Shown in pieces: positions 47,102 to 58,587 of a stretch of DNA of 64,000 nt (positions are counted from its first letter, which is position 1; each line of letters starts with the position of its first letter). The notes beneath the pieces were generated by a model that saw nothing but the letters and a program-made list of their open reading frames with translations, was not told where the DNA came from and did not search any database. Where the stretch lies: assembly GCA_958295665.1 (NCBI GenBank), contig OY282558.1, positions 66,886,789 through 66,950,788 on the forward strand, in the 5' to 3' direction. This DNA is from Tipula vernalis. Lineage: Eukaryota > Arthropoda > Insecta > Diptera > Tipulidae. Made by a program: the position numbers and the translations under genes.

Positions 47102-48358
47102 CTATAGTCTATGTATAATACTACACCTGTCACTGTCGATAACCACGATGCGTAATTGATGCTGAAAACGACGAAAACCCACTCGTACTTCAATGTGTCC
47201 ACACTCTTTAATACCTTCACCTGTAATAGTAATAAAATTATTGATTTTTTTGACCAATTTAAGGGTATTAAATTTATTTAAGTATTCTTCTCTTGACATC
47301 ACAGTAGCACATGCTCCTGCGTTCACCTCGAAATCCATTTGACGACCTTCGACTTCACAATTGATAATAACGGACTCGACTGGTGCTTCTAAACTGTTTA
47401 TAGTGTTGACAGTTTTTTGACGACATACTTTTGACGTGTGACCCATCTTATTGCACGTGAAGCATGTCCAATTTTTTGCCGGACACTGATTTTCGTCATG
47501 GGACCTTCCACAACGACGACATTCTTGACCACTTGAAGATTTCTTATTCGAATTATTTTGATTGACGGTATTCGAATTTGACTGATTTTGACTTCTATTG
47601 TTGTTTTTGTTCCAATGGTTATTTCTACAACGACGAAATTGCTTATTTGGCCCGGACTGATTTGACTGCACCGCAAATTGACCACCAGATTGTATGAATT
47701 GAGATGCTTTCTCGGCCATTTCAACATTTAATGCCTTGTTACAACAATTGGTGAACGTTAAACTATCATCATTTAAAAGCATCTGCTGTATTTTATCATT
47801 TCTGAGACCCATGATGAAACGATCAGTAAGCGCATCTTCCAAAATATGGTTTTTGATACTAGCTACGACTGAACCAGTTGCAGCTGTACTAGCAACGGTT
47901 GTTTGAGTTGTTGTTGTAGTAGTACCGGTCGATGACTTTAAAACAGCAAGAGAGTCTTTGATTGCCGCTCTTTCCATAAAATCGCCAAATTGACATGTTT
48001 GCGATAGACTTTTGATTCTAATTATGAATTCGATAATTGACTCACCCTCCTCCTGCGATGCTTTGTTGAGTTTGTAACGCTCGTCTCTTTTATTTTGTAC
48101 TGGTGCGAAGTGTTCTTTTAATTTTTTAATTAAAACATCAAAACTTTTTGCTGACGGTAATTCCGGAACGGTTAATGATAACAGGATGTCATATATCTCA
48201 GCGTCAATGATGGTGATCAATAATGGCGTTTTGGCTTCTTCTTTAACAGCATTAACCAAAAACAATTAATTTAACCAGTCCTCATATGCATTAAAATTAC
48301 CGCCTGGATCAAATGGCTCAAGATTTCCAATCAATCCAACCATTTCAATTTTTTTCAT
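47102..48358 (-). pseudogene. Gag-protease of the Ty3/gypsy element
   Basis: From the Met at 48358, gag reads MVGLIGNLEPFDPGGNF and YEDWLN, then meets a TAA (about 48268), and continues open from 48265 to 47102. Two zinc knuckles are visible: CRRCGRSHDENQC and CFTCNKMGHTSKVC. The protease follows (VIINCEVEGRQMDFEVNAGACATVM). Its active-site motif reads NAGA where retropepsins have D(S/T)GA, so the catalytic Asp is lost. Asn- and Gln-rich sequence precedes the knuckles. A T run (about 48388-48412 on plus) lies between gag and the primer-binding site. Confidence 0.9.
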
Positions 48359-48381
48359 AATGCACCTCACTACACAATTAT

Positions 48382-48416
<35 letters not shown>

Positions 48417-48519
48417 ACGTTTTTTCGTATACATTTTTTTTTGTTTTTTGATTTAAGTGTCCGTTTTCGTTTGCAATATTAATTTAGTTAAACGAAAATT
48501 AATTAAATCGAAAACTAAG

Positions 48520-48537
48520 ATCCCATCCTCGTCGCCA
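48520..48537 (-). other. Primer-binding site candidate
   Basis: Directly after the 5' LTR the minus strand reads TGGCGACGAGGATGGGAT, beginning with TGG as expected for pairing to a tRNA 3' CCA end. The tRNA could not be named. Confidence 0.75.
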
Positions 48538-48540
48538 AAT

Positions 48541-48710
48541 TGTTATATTTTTTGTTATTATATAAAAATAAAAAACGACTTGCTTGTTCAACGTTCACTT
48601 ATAATCTGCCTTTTATTTTATCAATCCCGTAATACCGTATTTACATAAAAACACCGTATGTCCAATACAATAGTACAATATACCACAATATTCAATATAA
48701 TATTTTTACA
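48541..48710 (-). repeat. 5' LTR of the Ty3/gypsy element
   Basis: On the minus strand it begins TGTAAAAATATTATATTG and ends ATATAACA, giving the TG..CA ends expected of LTRs. It is nearly identical to 43789-43958. Confidence 0.92.
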
Positions 48711-48740
48711 TATACTCGTACAATAGTAACTAAAATTTTT

Positions 48741-48820
48741 GAGGCGAGGCGTCTGGTATGAAAAGTATTTAAAATCTATTTGTTCCAGAAAAAAATACTT
48801 TTCATACCAGGCACCTCGGC
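48741..48820. repeat. Palindrome built from two transposon ends
   Basis: GAGGCGAGGCGTCTGGTATG with AAAAGTATTT (48741-48770) is mirrored by AAATACTTTTCATACCAGG and CACCTC (48795-48816), around a centre of about 25 bases. It looks like two ends of related transposons meeting head to head. Confidence 0.75.
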
Positions 48821-49256
48821 TTTGAGCTACATATATAAAAATTCTTTATTTCGTTTTTGAATTATGTACATATAATAATACAGAAACTGTTAGAATTTAA
48901 TTTTTAATTTATCTAATGTTACAATCTCCCCGATGAACATTCTCTCTTGGATTCCGAGACGAGTCATTCTCAACAATTTTGACATCCTTGTTCACTTCGA
49001 TTTTGCATGTGCGGCTTTCTGGAATTTTATAAAGGAGCTTCTATTTCTGAATTATCGCGAGCATGATAAGGAGTTTACCATGGAGACAAGAAACACACCC
49101 ACGAATTCACCACCACGCATATGTCTTCTTTTTTAATCGGCATAATGTTTTGCTCTATATTGGAAATTTGTATTTTCAAATCACGATTTCGTCGTTCTAC
49201 GGCATTTGCTGCTGTATGATATAATAGTACTAAATTCTGTTTATACCTATAAATAC

Positions 49257-51882
49257 TAGGGCATGTAAATATCCGGAAAATTTCAAGAACCGGTTTTCGG
49301 GTTTTTTGTGAATTGAAAACCCGGTTAACCGGGTTTGATCGGTTTTTCATCGACTTTAAATAAACAATCAAAAAACCGAATTTTTTAACTATATCGGAGC
49401 TGTGAACGTAGAAAAATAAACAAAATTATAAAAAAAACGTTTGTTCTCCTTTAAAATTGTTTTATTTAAGAAAAAACTTAAAAATACGTATTAAAATTCA
49501 TTATATGAAAAAATTGTAAGGAAGCAAATCTTATAAATCTTGTTTTTTAATAAAATAGTATTTTAGAAAAATTATTGCGTCCAGCAGGTCACATTTCATA
49601 GATGAACGTAATGAGGTACAGAAATTACCGTTGATCGAAAAGACTCTCTCACTGTCTGTTTGTATGAGTTGAATTGATGCCAAAGCATTAAACAACTTGG
49701 TGACCTTTATTGATTTTTCCTTAGTAACCCCAAACATTTTCAACTCTTTTTCGTAGGATGACTCGAAATTGCTACCGTCGGCACACTAGATTGAACCCTT
49801 CAAGACTACATAAATGGAATGCTGTAATTTTTGTATTAAAGATGAGGATTCGGATGCTATTGGTTCGAATTCACCTTCGTCAATATCTTCTTCATCAATT
49901 AATTTACCAACTGGTGGATCGCCGAATAATCTAGCAGCCAACGTCGTTGCAAAGGACAAAGTCGGCGTTTTAGGCGAATATGAAAGTTTCAATAAGTCTG
50001 TTTGTGGAAAAGTTCCATTTTGTAAAAATTTATACAATGTTATTAATTCTTTATTTCGTCTTTCAGAAATTCTTATTTTCAAGGAATTATAAATTTTTTT
50101 TCCCAAAGCAGCAGTATATTGTTTCATTTGAATAAATAAAAATGTGAGTACTCCTTCCGCAGCAAGTAAGGTTGAAGTCTTTTTGCCTAGTTCTTTTACT
50201 GCTAATTCTGTCGGCTTTAATATTGCAAATTCGATTTACCAAAATATTAAAATGGTTTTGGTTGTATAATTCAGCATGCCCCATTTCTTCCAATGAGCTT
50301 TTAATGCAAACTTTAAGTTGCACTAATCTCTCCATCATACGTACAAGCGAGTTCCATCGTGTTTTGCAGTCCAATATAAGTTTAAGTTTTTTACCTTCTT
50401 TCTCTTCAACATATCGCTGCAATATGTAGTTTCCGACTGGTGATTTGCTGAAAAATCTAACAGCCTTTCGAAAGCTTTGCAGTATTTCATTAATGTTTGC
50501 GTCTTCTAAATTGTACCCAATATTATTAATATCACCATCTATATTTAAATTATGGTCTAAGGCAAAATCGATTGTCTATTGCATTTAATTGAGCATATTT
50601 CTTCATAACGCTGGCTCCATGTTGTGTTGATGCCAAAATATGTCGAAATTTAATACCGTATTCCACCAATTTTGGTTCAACTAATGACTGAACCTGGTAC
50701 GCATCACATGAACCTTGTATGACAATAAAGCCTAACTTATAAATGTCCTCTTGAGAATGTAATGTTACATTTAAATACCTTTTGCCATTACAGCTGGTCC
50801 ATTCATCTATTGTTTTTGAGAAACGTATACCAGATTCAGCCATTTTGATAAACTTATTTTGAAATTCTAATTTTTTTACTGTTTTCTCGCTTCTTGGCAT
50901 TTCGTAGCCCCGTTTTGTTATAAATTCTTTTATAGCACTTGAATGTGTCATAGCATGCATCGAAAACCCGTCATACGCATTTGTCAATAATTCTTCAATA
51001 GATTCCTTTTTAATAAACGTATTTAGAGTTGTTTTGCTCTTTTATCTAGAAGTTCTTCATTTTTTTTTAACATCGACATTATGTTTTGCACATTTTAAAA
51101 CTGAATTGCACATTGTGCATTTTGCCGTATTTTCCTTTTCTTTTTGGAATATTTCCCATACCCCTGATTTCTTGCTGGTCATTTTGGGACTAAACTAAAA
51201 TATAATTAACAGTTGCACGAAGCTGTTGATATACGCATAAATAACTAATTCTTTATATACCGTATATCTCCGATTCTAAGACGCACATTTTTTTTCATAT
51301 TTAAGGATTTCTAAAAACCGGGTGCGTTTTAGAATCGAGGGCGTCTAACATTCGCAGTTTTTCGTAGAATTTGTATTTTATTGTATTCATATTTGTACTC
51401 CTTTTGTCTACTGTTGGAGAAACCCTAAAACAATCAAAATATACAAATACATACACAATAGCTCGCAAAACACAATAGCATTTATAAAAAAAAACCTGAC
51501 AACTGTCCAAAATTCTTCATAGCGTGCAGACAGGTAGATCTTTTGGTAGACGTTTTAAACAACACAATAGCGGAATTACAAAAACCAATACCAACTCAAT
51601 AACGCCTATCACATAAATGATAAATTTACACTAAAATAATTGAAATCTACGAAATAATATTACAAAGTAAACTTTTTTTTAAATTTATATTAGTAAATAT
51701 TAGTAAAATTTTAAATTTTAATAATTTTTAATGCTAATAATAACCATAAAAAAAAATTTATTTACTAAAAGAAACAAAAAAATTATTTTCGGGTTTTCCC
51801 TAAAACCCGGTTTTACAGGTTTCATAAAAATGAACAAAAACCCGGTTAACCGGGTTCGGTTTTAACCGGTTTACAAGCCCTA
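49257..51882 (-). mobile_element. hAT transposon (inactive)
   Basis: Ends TAGGGCATGTAAA (49257) and TTTACAAGCCCTA (to 51882) are inverted repeats. Both subterminal regions carry the palindrome ACCCGGTTAACCGGGT (about 49310-49335 and 51840-51856). A broken hAT transposase fills the middle on the minus strand. A clean 8-bp target duplication could not be seen; the flanking sequence TGTTTATACCTATA is itself repeated, which confuses the junction. Confidence 0.9.
49531..51182 (-). pseudogene. hAT transposase pseudogene
   Basis: Starts with a BED-type zinc finger (VWEIFQKEKENTAKCTMCNS) at 51182, broken by an A-run frameshift near 51060. The core follows: FSKTIDEWTSCNGKRYLNVT and ILASTQHGASVMKKY (50987-50550), LILDCKTRWNSLVRMMERL (50380), and finally the dimerisation block (SERVFSINGNFCTSLRSSM, 49650). 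Frameshifts occur near 51060, 50560, 50240 and 49770. The order is that of hAT family transposases. Confidence 0.92.
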
Positions 51883-52402
51883 GACATATGTTTATACCTA
51901 TAATAATTATTAATTTTTAATACCTAATTGTTAATACCTAGACATATGTTTATACCTATACTATTATTACCTATAGATCGGAAATAATTCGACGCGGTGG
52001 TAACCGAAAAATACGTTGATTACTTCTTTTGCACAAGTTTCGGCAGTTTTAATGGATATAATTCCATCCATTTAGTAGGCCAGATTGAAATCGATTTATA
52101 AGTTGTTGAAACGTTGCCGGTGCATTTTGAGCCCAAAAGACGTACTATACACTTAAAACGATATGGTCCTGATTGCGTGATGAATGCAGTTTTATCACGA
52201 ACTTATGACGATTTCGATTTACCAAGAAAACGCAATTCGGCTCGATGAAAGGTGATCTTTCTGTTACGTTCTTTATTAAAAACGCTTTTTTAATTAGTTT
52301 TTATTTGAATTTTATTTTATCAACTGATGGCGACGACAGTCAATGTAATTCTAAAAAAGACGCTTTGTTAAATAACCGTTATCTTCTATGTTTTTATACT
52401 GC

Positions 52403-53469
52403 AGGGTTTCGAACCGAACCCGAACCCGAACCTCAAACCCGCTCCGGTTCAAAGATTTTTAGTAATTTTTTCGAACCTGAACCCGAACCAAACATTTCGC
52501 GGGTTCGATTCAACCGGGTTCCGGGTTCACAAAAAAAAATCGCATATTATATACAGTGGAAGTCGGATAACACAAAATTGAGGGGAACAACAAAATATTT
52601 CGTGTTTTCAGAACTTCGTGTTAAGCGAAAATAATATGAAGAAATAGTGGAACTGGGATCAAAAGAATCTTCTTGTTATCCGATATTTCGTGTTATCCGT
52701 TTTCATGTTGACTGAATTCCACTGTATAACATTTATCTTAATCCAGTAATTTAGACAGCTGGACTAACTTTGAACTAAACGTACAGCAGGAGTTTACTGT
52801 TTATGAATCATTTTCACGGGTCCCCAAGGAGAAAATACTATGGAATAGTGAGAAAACCATAAAATTGAAATTCCACTTTTATACGAATCTGAAAAAGTTT
52901 TGTCAGCGATTCCTGCAACGAAAGTCAGTGTGGAGTGGGCATTTTCGGCTTTAAAGTTTATTTTAGCACCACAAAGGGTACACCTTCAAGAAGAGTCATT
53001 AAGATATATCCTATTCGTCAAACTAAACGAAATGTTTTCAATGAAATAAATAAATATCGTCATCTCAGTATTTAAGTGATATAAACGCATTTTTGTAATT
53101 TTGGAGTGAGAACTGCCATTTTACGTAAAAATGTAGACTGTATCGTCAAATCAGTTTTCAACGTAGGTAGTTATTATACCACTTCGTCAGGCCAGTGTTT
53201 GAGTGACACAGATGAGTTTTAGTCAATTTGCAGTTAGGACCGTCACATTAGATAATGGCAAATACCTAACTTCAAAATGATCAGAATGCGTTTGTGGCGC
53301 TTTAATACTGAGGTGACGATATATAGATTTTTTTAAATAGCTGTGAAGTTTTATTTTTTTGTTAACCAGAACCCGAACCCGAACCCGAACCTGAACCCGA
53401 AGCCAATTATTTTCTTGCTTTGAACCTGAACCCGAACCCGAACCCAAAATTTTGCGGGTTCGAAACCCT
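52403..53469 (+). mobile_element. Deleted hAT element with GAACCC subterminal arrays
   Basis: Ends AGGGTTTCGAACC (52403) and GGTTCGAAACCCT (to 53469) are inverted. Both subterminal zones carry arrays of the hexamer GAACCC (52418-52510 and 53368-53450). The remaining coding part on plus (about 52890-53048) is the hAT C-terminal block: SAIPATKVSVEWAFSALK and ILAPQRVHLQEESLRYILF. Most of the transposase is missing. It carries a smaller insertion at 52554-52724. Confidence 0.88.
52554..52724. mobile_element. 171-bp pogo/Tigger-like MITE
   Basis: Ends CAGTGGAAGTC and GAATTCCACTG are inverted, and the element is flanked by TA (52552-52553 and 52725-52726). Internally GATAACACAAAAT and CGTGTTATCCG extend the symmetry. 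Size, TA target and CAGT ends fit a Tc1/mariner-superfamily MITE, most like pogo/Tigger. Confidence 0.82.
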
Positions 53470-55380
53470 ATAGATCAATTCCTAGCGGGCAATATTATAA
53501 ATACTCTACAAGGTATAGGGTGATACCTGTAATTGTAATATACAATACAGGATACAGGGTGATACCTATGTATTGTAACATGCCCCTTGTTTTTTTTTTT
53601 TTTTTTAATTTTTTACATTTTTGTTTTAATTAGTAACGGATATCTTAAAATTATTACAATAAAAAAATATGATACATATTTAACATTTATATAATAAAAA
53701 TATAGTTTCTTACAAATTCATTCTGTTTGGAATTTTAATTGTTCTTTTTGACGGAGTTCTTTTATCAACAAAGTTTTTATTTTGTTCATTGTTTTTTGTT
53801 GAACCAGAATTGTTTGACATAGAAGCACAAGGATCTGTACTACAAGCGGACCTGTCACTATGACATTATGCATCGATAGACAACATTATCATAAGATAAT
53901 ATTAAATACGATCGAGGAGGATATTTTAGTACCTCTTTTACTTTACCCTTCATCCAAAAAGAATCAGGAGTCTTTTTAAAATAAACCTTCTGACCAACGA
54001 CTAAATCTGATAATGAGTTCACAGCGTTTTTAACTTGATTTAATTTCATTGTTTCTTGCAGGTTTTCAGCTTTACTGCGATATTCTTCTAAACTGACGAA
54101 TTTTGGTTTTAATCTCTCTGAATGAGTCGGCAATTTAGTCCTTAACATCCTTGACATCAACAATTCTGAAGGAGCAAGTAAAATTACTTTTAGGGGTAGT
54201 ACGGAAATGTAAAAGACTTAAATAAGGGTCAGTACCCTCTTCATCCGATTCATACAAAATACTTTTAACCGTATCTACGGACTTTTCAACCAACCCATTG
54301 CTTTTTGGGTGGTGTGGACTGGATGTAGTGCTTTTGATTCCCCAATCATTGAAAAAGTTTATAAATTTTTGTAAAATAAAAGGTGGGCCATTGTCCGAAA
54401 TAACTTCCTGGAGTATCCTATGTCGAGCAAAAATGGATTTAAGCTGAATTATTATTTTAGGAGCGGTATAGCCGGAAGACAATAGCGAAATTTCGATATA
54501 CTTAGAATAATAATCCACTAATATCAAATAAGTTTTTAATTTATATGTAAATAAATCGACAGCGACTTTAGCAAATGGCAAATCTATTAAATTATGAGGA
54601 ATGAGAGGCTGTTTTTTGTTATTTTTCGAAAACTTCATGCAAGTGTCACATTGTTGTATACGATTTTTTATGTCTGCTGACATTCCAGCCCAATAAATAA
54701 ATTCTCTTGCCAGGCTTAGGCATTTGTCCATTCCCAAGTGACTTTCATGGACGACATTAATCATTTCCTTTCGAAGACTAAAAGTAATCAATATTTTTAG
54801 ACCTTTTAGGACCAAACCATCTAAAACGTTAATTTCATCGCGAATGCTGTAATATGGTTTTGCCTTATCTGGGACGCTATTTTTACTAGAAGGCCAATTA
54901 TTTTCATAATAACGTGACAACAACTGTAAACACTCATCTTTCAAAGTTTCTTTTTTTATTTTAGCTAATTTATGTTCAGAAATAGCTAGATTATTTGATG
55001 AGACGAAATTAACACACAATTTAATTTCATCATCTAAAACATCCATCGCAGTTTGCTTTAAAGGACATCTAGATAAGGTATCTGCGATAGACATCAACTT
55101 TCCAGGGACATAGACTACTTCAAGATCGTATCATTGAATGCGTAGCATCATTCTTTGCAACCGAATTTGGACTACATGCAAAGATTTTTTAAAAAGTGTG
55201 ACCAACGGTTGATGATCCGTTTCCACTTTAACAACCTGTCCATATAAATATTGATAGTATTTTTCGCAACCGAACACTATAGCGAGCAGTTCCTTTTCAA
55301 TCTGCGCATAGCGCTGATGTGTGTCGGTTAATGATTTTGATGCGAACGCTATGGTTGGTGATGCGAGGTGGAACACGCAG
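53470..55380 (-). mobile_element. Ty3/gypsy fragment (RNase H, integrase, probable 3' LTR)
   Basis: Coding sequence lies at 55376-53858. Beyond it the minus strand has an A run and AAGGGGCA (about 53590), a likely purine tract, followed by TGTTACAATACATAGG, the likely start of a 3' LTR that is cut by the hAT element. The 5' part (RT, gag, 5' LTR) is missing: similarity stops at about 55376. Confidence 0.82.
53858..55376 (-). pseudogene. Gypsy RNase H-integrase remnant
   Basis: RNase H tail: IAFASKSLTDTHQRYAQIEK and ELLAIVFGCEKYYQYLYGQ (55376-55131), with VETDHQPLVTLF (Asp). After a frameshift: SIADTLSRCPL, then the integrase zinc finger (HESHLGMDKCLSLAREFIYW, CDTCMKF), the core (VAVDLFTYKLKTYLILVDYYS, EVISDNGPPF, HHPKSNGLVEKSVDTVKS) and a tail (VGQKVYFKKTPDSFW, 53990). 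The D, D and E positions are present. Two frameshifts (near 55100 and 54150) break it. Confidence 0.9.
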
Positions 55381-55937
55381 TAGCATGGTGTACAATTTGG
55401 AGCACTTCACTGATTGTTGCTCAAACTTATTCCTCGTGTTTATGACCATATAATTTCTTTAAATCTTACTCCAATTGTGCGAAATCGATGATGGATGCGT
55501 ATAGATTCGCTTTTGATTCACAGCGATCGACCAAATATACACCAAAATTAAATGAATCGCATGTGCCACAATGTGTGTGGACGAAAACAGAGTTTGATAC
55601 AATGCTTTTTTCGATTTGCCGTTTTCACTAAACCCACAACATAAGAATTATTTTAGTTTTACAAGTTTTATTTATTTTAAAACAACAAATTCGTTTACAG
55701 GTTAGTTATTACAAAAAAAAAAAGATAATTTTATATTTTTATCTAGAATGACTACCGAAAAAATGGCGTCGGATTTTTTTGTGTTAACAAGGAAAAGTAT
55801 TTTTTGGTAATGATTATTTTTTTACCAACAAAGATAACATCGAATACGTGTTATCCGATGAGTAGTTTTTTCTATATTTTTTAACATTGACATTTTCCCA
55901 ACAAACAACGATTTGTAATTCCGTACACTACAACCTA
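55381..55937. other. Unassigned spacer
   Basis: No recognised gene. Probably remains of another repeat; GC content is higher up to about 55630. Confidence 0.4.
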
Positions 55938-56214
55938 CTTGTTCACTTCGATTTTGCATGTGCGGCTTTCTGGGATTTTTTAAAGGAGCTTCTATATTTC
56001 TGTATTATCGCGAGCATGATAAGGAGTTACCATGGAGACAAGAAACACACCACCACGCATATGTCTTCTTTTTTAATCGTCATTATGTTTTGCTCTATCT
56101 TGGATATTTGTATTTTCAAATCAAGATTTCGTCGTTCTACCGCATTTGCTGCTGTATGATATAATAGTACTAAATTCTGTTTATACCTATACTGTTATTA
56201 GTATTACCTATAGA

Positions 56215-58342
56215 TCTATGGAGTACGCTGTAGTAATATAGGATTCACCAATTATAAGCTATGGTGTGCGCAAAGTGTAGCGAAATCAACCATGGCGAAG
56301 TTGATAAAATGGCGATAATCGTGCGGTAGTGTGTACGCGTAGTTATATTTCACTAAAAATGAAAAACGCAATTATTCGCAGTATAATGTTTTATTTGTAA
56401 CAATTTAACAATGATGATGATCGGTGATAATGATGCAAGACTCGTTGTTACGCGTCTTTATGGTCAGCCAACACGTTTGATAGGGATAGACTTCAGTGGC
56501 CTCTAGGGGGTTCGTTGCTGCCATATTAACTAAGACACCACAAAAAAAAATCGTGTTGAGAGGAAAAGAAATTTTTGAAGAGAAAAAAAAAATTTATTTT
56601 GAAAGCTATATGATCCACCACGAAACCTTACTCATCACCAACAACAAAAAAAGACGATTATTCCATTTTTTCAACTTTAAACTAACACTTAATTATATTT
56701 AAATAAAATATTAGAATACATAGAAATTTTTTTTGAAACAGCTATGATGCTTTCTTTAAATATATTTTTTATGGTTAAGTGTGTTGTAAATAATTGTAAC
56801 CTTATTGTAAAACTAAAAAAACTCACCCCTAAGTATCCATTGAGTACTCGATGGCTCCTTATGGTTTGTACCTTCTGAAAAAAAATTGTTACTTGTTGCG
56901 ATCACAACCACTCACTTTATCATAAAATATAATTACTTTAAGAAATTTAAATAATTAAGTAGCTATGTGTTAACTTAAGAATACAAAAGAAATTTAATAA
57001 TTTAAACACAAGATTTAAGAACCAAAAAAAAACAATTGAAATAAATAATACACTTTACACTTGATCTTAAAATTACTGATCAAGGTCACACAATTGAAGA
57101 TCTGTTGTTTCTGGATGCGTCAGTCGCTTTGTTGTTTTATCCAAGCCATATGATCAGGTATATTTGTAGAAATAAACATTTACGGTTTAACCAATTCAAA
57201 GTGGCTAATGAGGCCCTGTACAAACCAAGAACAAATATATAAGCCAAACCATCCCAGAAATAACCAGCAACAGAGCAAACTCACCCGCAAAAACTATAGC
57301 ACTATGTATATATCTAATAACGTTTTGATTTATTTCCCAGTTTCACCGTTGACTGGTCACACGGATCCCATCTTGATAAAGAAAATAATAATTTCAACAA
57401 AGTACCAAACTCACTAAATTGCACAGCGATTCTTACCCGTTTAAGTAATAAAAGGACTTTTGTTAAATACTTTTGCCTTTTTTGGGGTATGAACTTTAAC
57501 AATTATGTGCACGTTTTATACACCTTATAATTATATTTAACTTTGGTAGGGAAATAGGTAAAGTTTAAAAAAAACAATTACCAAAAAAAAACTGTTCCAG
57601 AAGAAAATATAAAACACTACAAAATAACCAATTTTATTTCCCAATAAATAACACTATAGCCGCAGTGGCCTCTCTGACATAACTAATTATTATTTTTCTA
57701 AATATTCTTGTCATACCAATTTGTTCCTATGTACAAGTAATTATATAAATTATTTGTAATCAGTTTGTATAGGTAATACTAATATTAATATATTAATTCC
57801 CCTACACTAGAAATTCGGAATAACATATTCCCTCACAAAAAAAAAAAAATATATATGACTAAAACAATTCCCATTAGAGATAATATACAATACAATCAAT
57901 TGGTCTGAACAAACATCACTAAGAGAAATCACGGATTTACAATTACTTCTATTGATGAGGAATTCCCGCTTAAAAATAAAATAAAAAAAACAAGAATATG
58001 TATCGCTTATGTATTACATAATACAATAACACTAACGATATCGGAATATATATTTATATCACAAACGGCTACAGAATATGGGCTACGTATCGTACCGTTG
58101 CTTGAACCACAATAATTTAATTTATTTACTCCAGTCGTAACATCGTAATTCAACACTCGTTAAGAATTAAAATATCTTTTTTGTTCGTCGATATATTTAA
58201 ACGTGTTAATACGCGGACGCACATAAGAAAAAACTATATGTCAATCGTTTTTTGTGTTACCTGTTGTACCTTTCTATATTGGTGTTACCCGTTGTACGTT
58301 TCGATATTGGTGTCTTAGTAATTCCACGATGGTGCTGCCACA
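56215..58342. other. 2.1-kb insertion within gypsy copy B, unidentified
   Basis: Copy A has an uninterrupted CCTATAGATCGGAAATAATT at 51970-51985, while here CCTATAGATC (56208-56217) and AGATCCGAAATAATT (58342 on) are 2.1 kb apart. So the segment is an insertion with AGATC at both sides, like a 5-bp target duplication. It has no coding sequence I recognise. GCAGTGGCCTCT-like words occur at about 56493 and 57662. Confidence 0.6.
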
Positions 58343-58587
58343 GATCCGAAATAATTCGATGCGGTGGTAACCCATATCGAAAGAAAAATTCGATGATTAA
58401 TTCTTTTGCACAAGCTTCGGCAGTTTTAACGGATACAATTCCATCCATTTAGTATGCCAGATTGAAATCGAGTTATAAGTTGTTGAAACGTTGCCGGTGT
58501 ATTTTGAGCCCAAAAGGAATACACTTAAAACGATATGGTCCTGATTGCGTGATGAATGTAGTTTTATCACGAACTTATGACGATTTC

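Larger units (their letters stand above)
43789..48710 (-). mobile_element. Ty3/gypsy LTR retrotransposon with both LTRs
   Basis: Two 170-bp direct LTRs bound a minus-strand gag-pro-pol unit of about 4.9 kb. A primer-binding site follows the 5' LTR and a purine tract precedes the 3' LTR. The LTRs differ at about eight positions by eye, so the insertion is old enough to have decayed but not ancient. The coding part has several stops and frameshifts. No matching target duplication was found next to the LTRs, which may mean later change at one end. Confidence 0.93.
38440..48770 (-). mobile_element. Composite DNA transposon (Tnp2/CACTA-like) with a nested Ty3 element
   Basis: Similar inverted ends lie at 38440-38482 and 48726-48770. 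Read inwards, both give CATAC, then a variable few bases, then CTCGCCTCAAAAATTTTAG and TTAC. Between them, on the minus strand, are a broken Tnp2-like transposase (about 43575-41970) and an intact DUF4806 gene (41278-39691). A 4.9-kb Ty3/gypsy element (43789-48710) sits at the 5' side. Removing it leaves an element of about 5.4 kb. Further copies of the end motif at 43572-43600, 43736-43762 and 48793-48820 complicate the picture, so the outer limits are an inference. Confidence 0.6.
48988..52270 (-). mobile_element. Gypsy fragment, copy A, split by a hAT element
   Basis: On the minus strand the right part (51977-52258) reads as reverse transcriptase (DKTAFITQSGPYRFKCI) that runs straight into integrase (WMELYPLK..). 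The left part (48988-49252) reads as a later integrase piece (YHTAANAVERRNRDLKIQI). The two halves are separated by the hAT element at 49257-51882. A second copy with the same joins lies at 55938-58640. Heavily decayed. Confidence 0.75.

Noticed and set aside
43789..48710. Target duplication of the Ty3 element
   Set aside because: The 4-6 bases next to each LTR do not match, so none is claimed.
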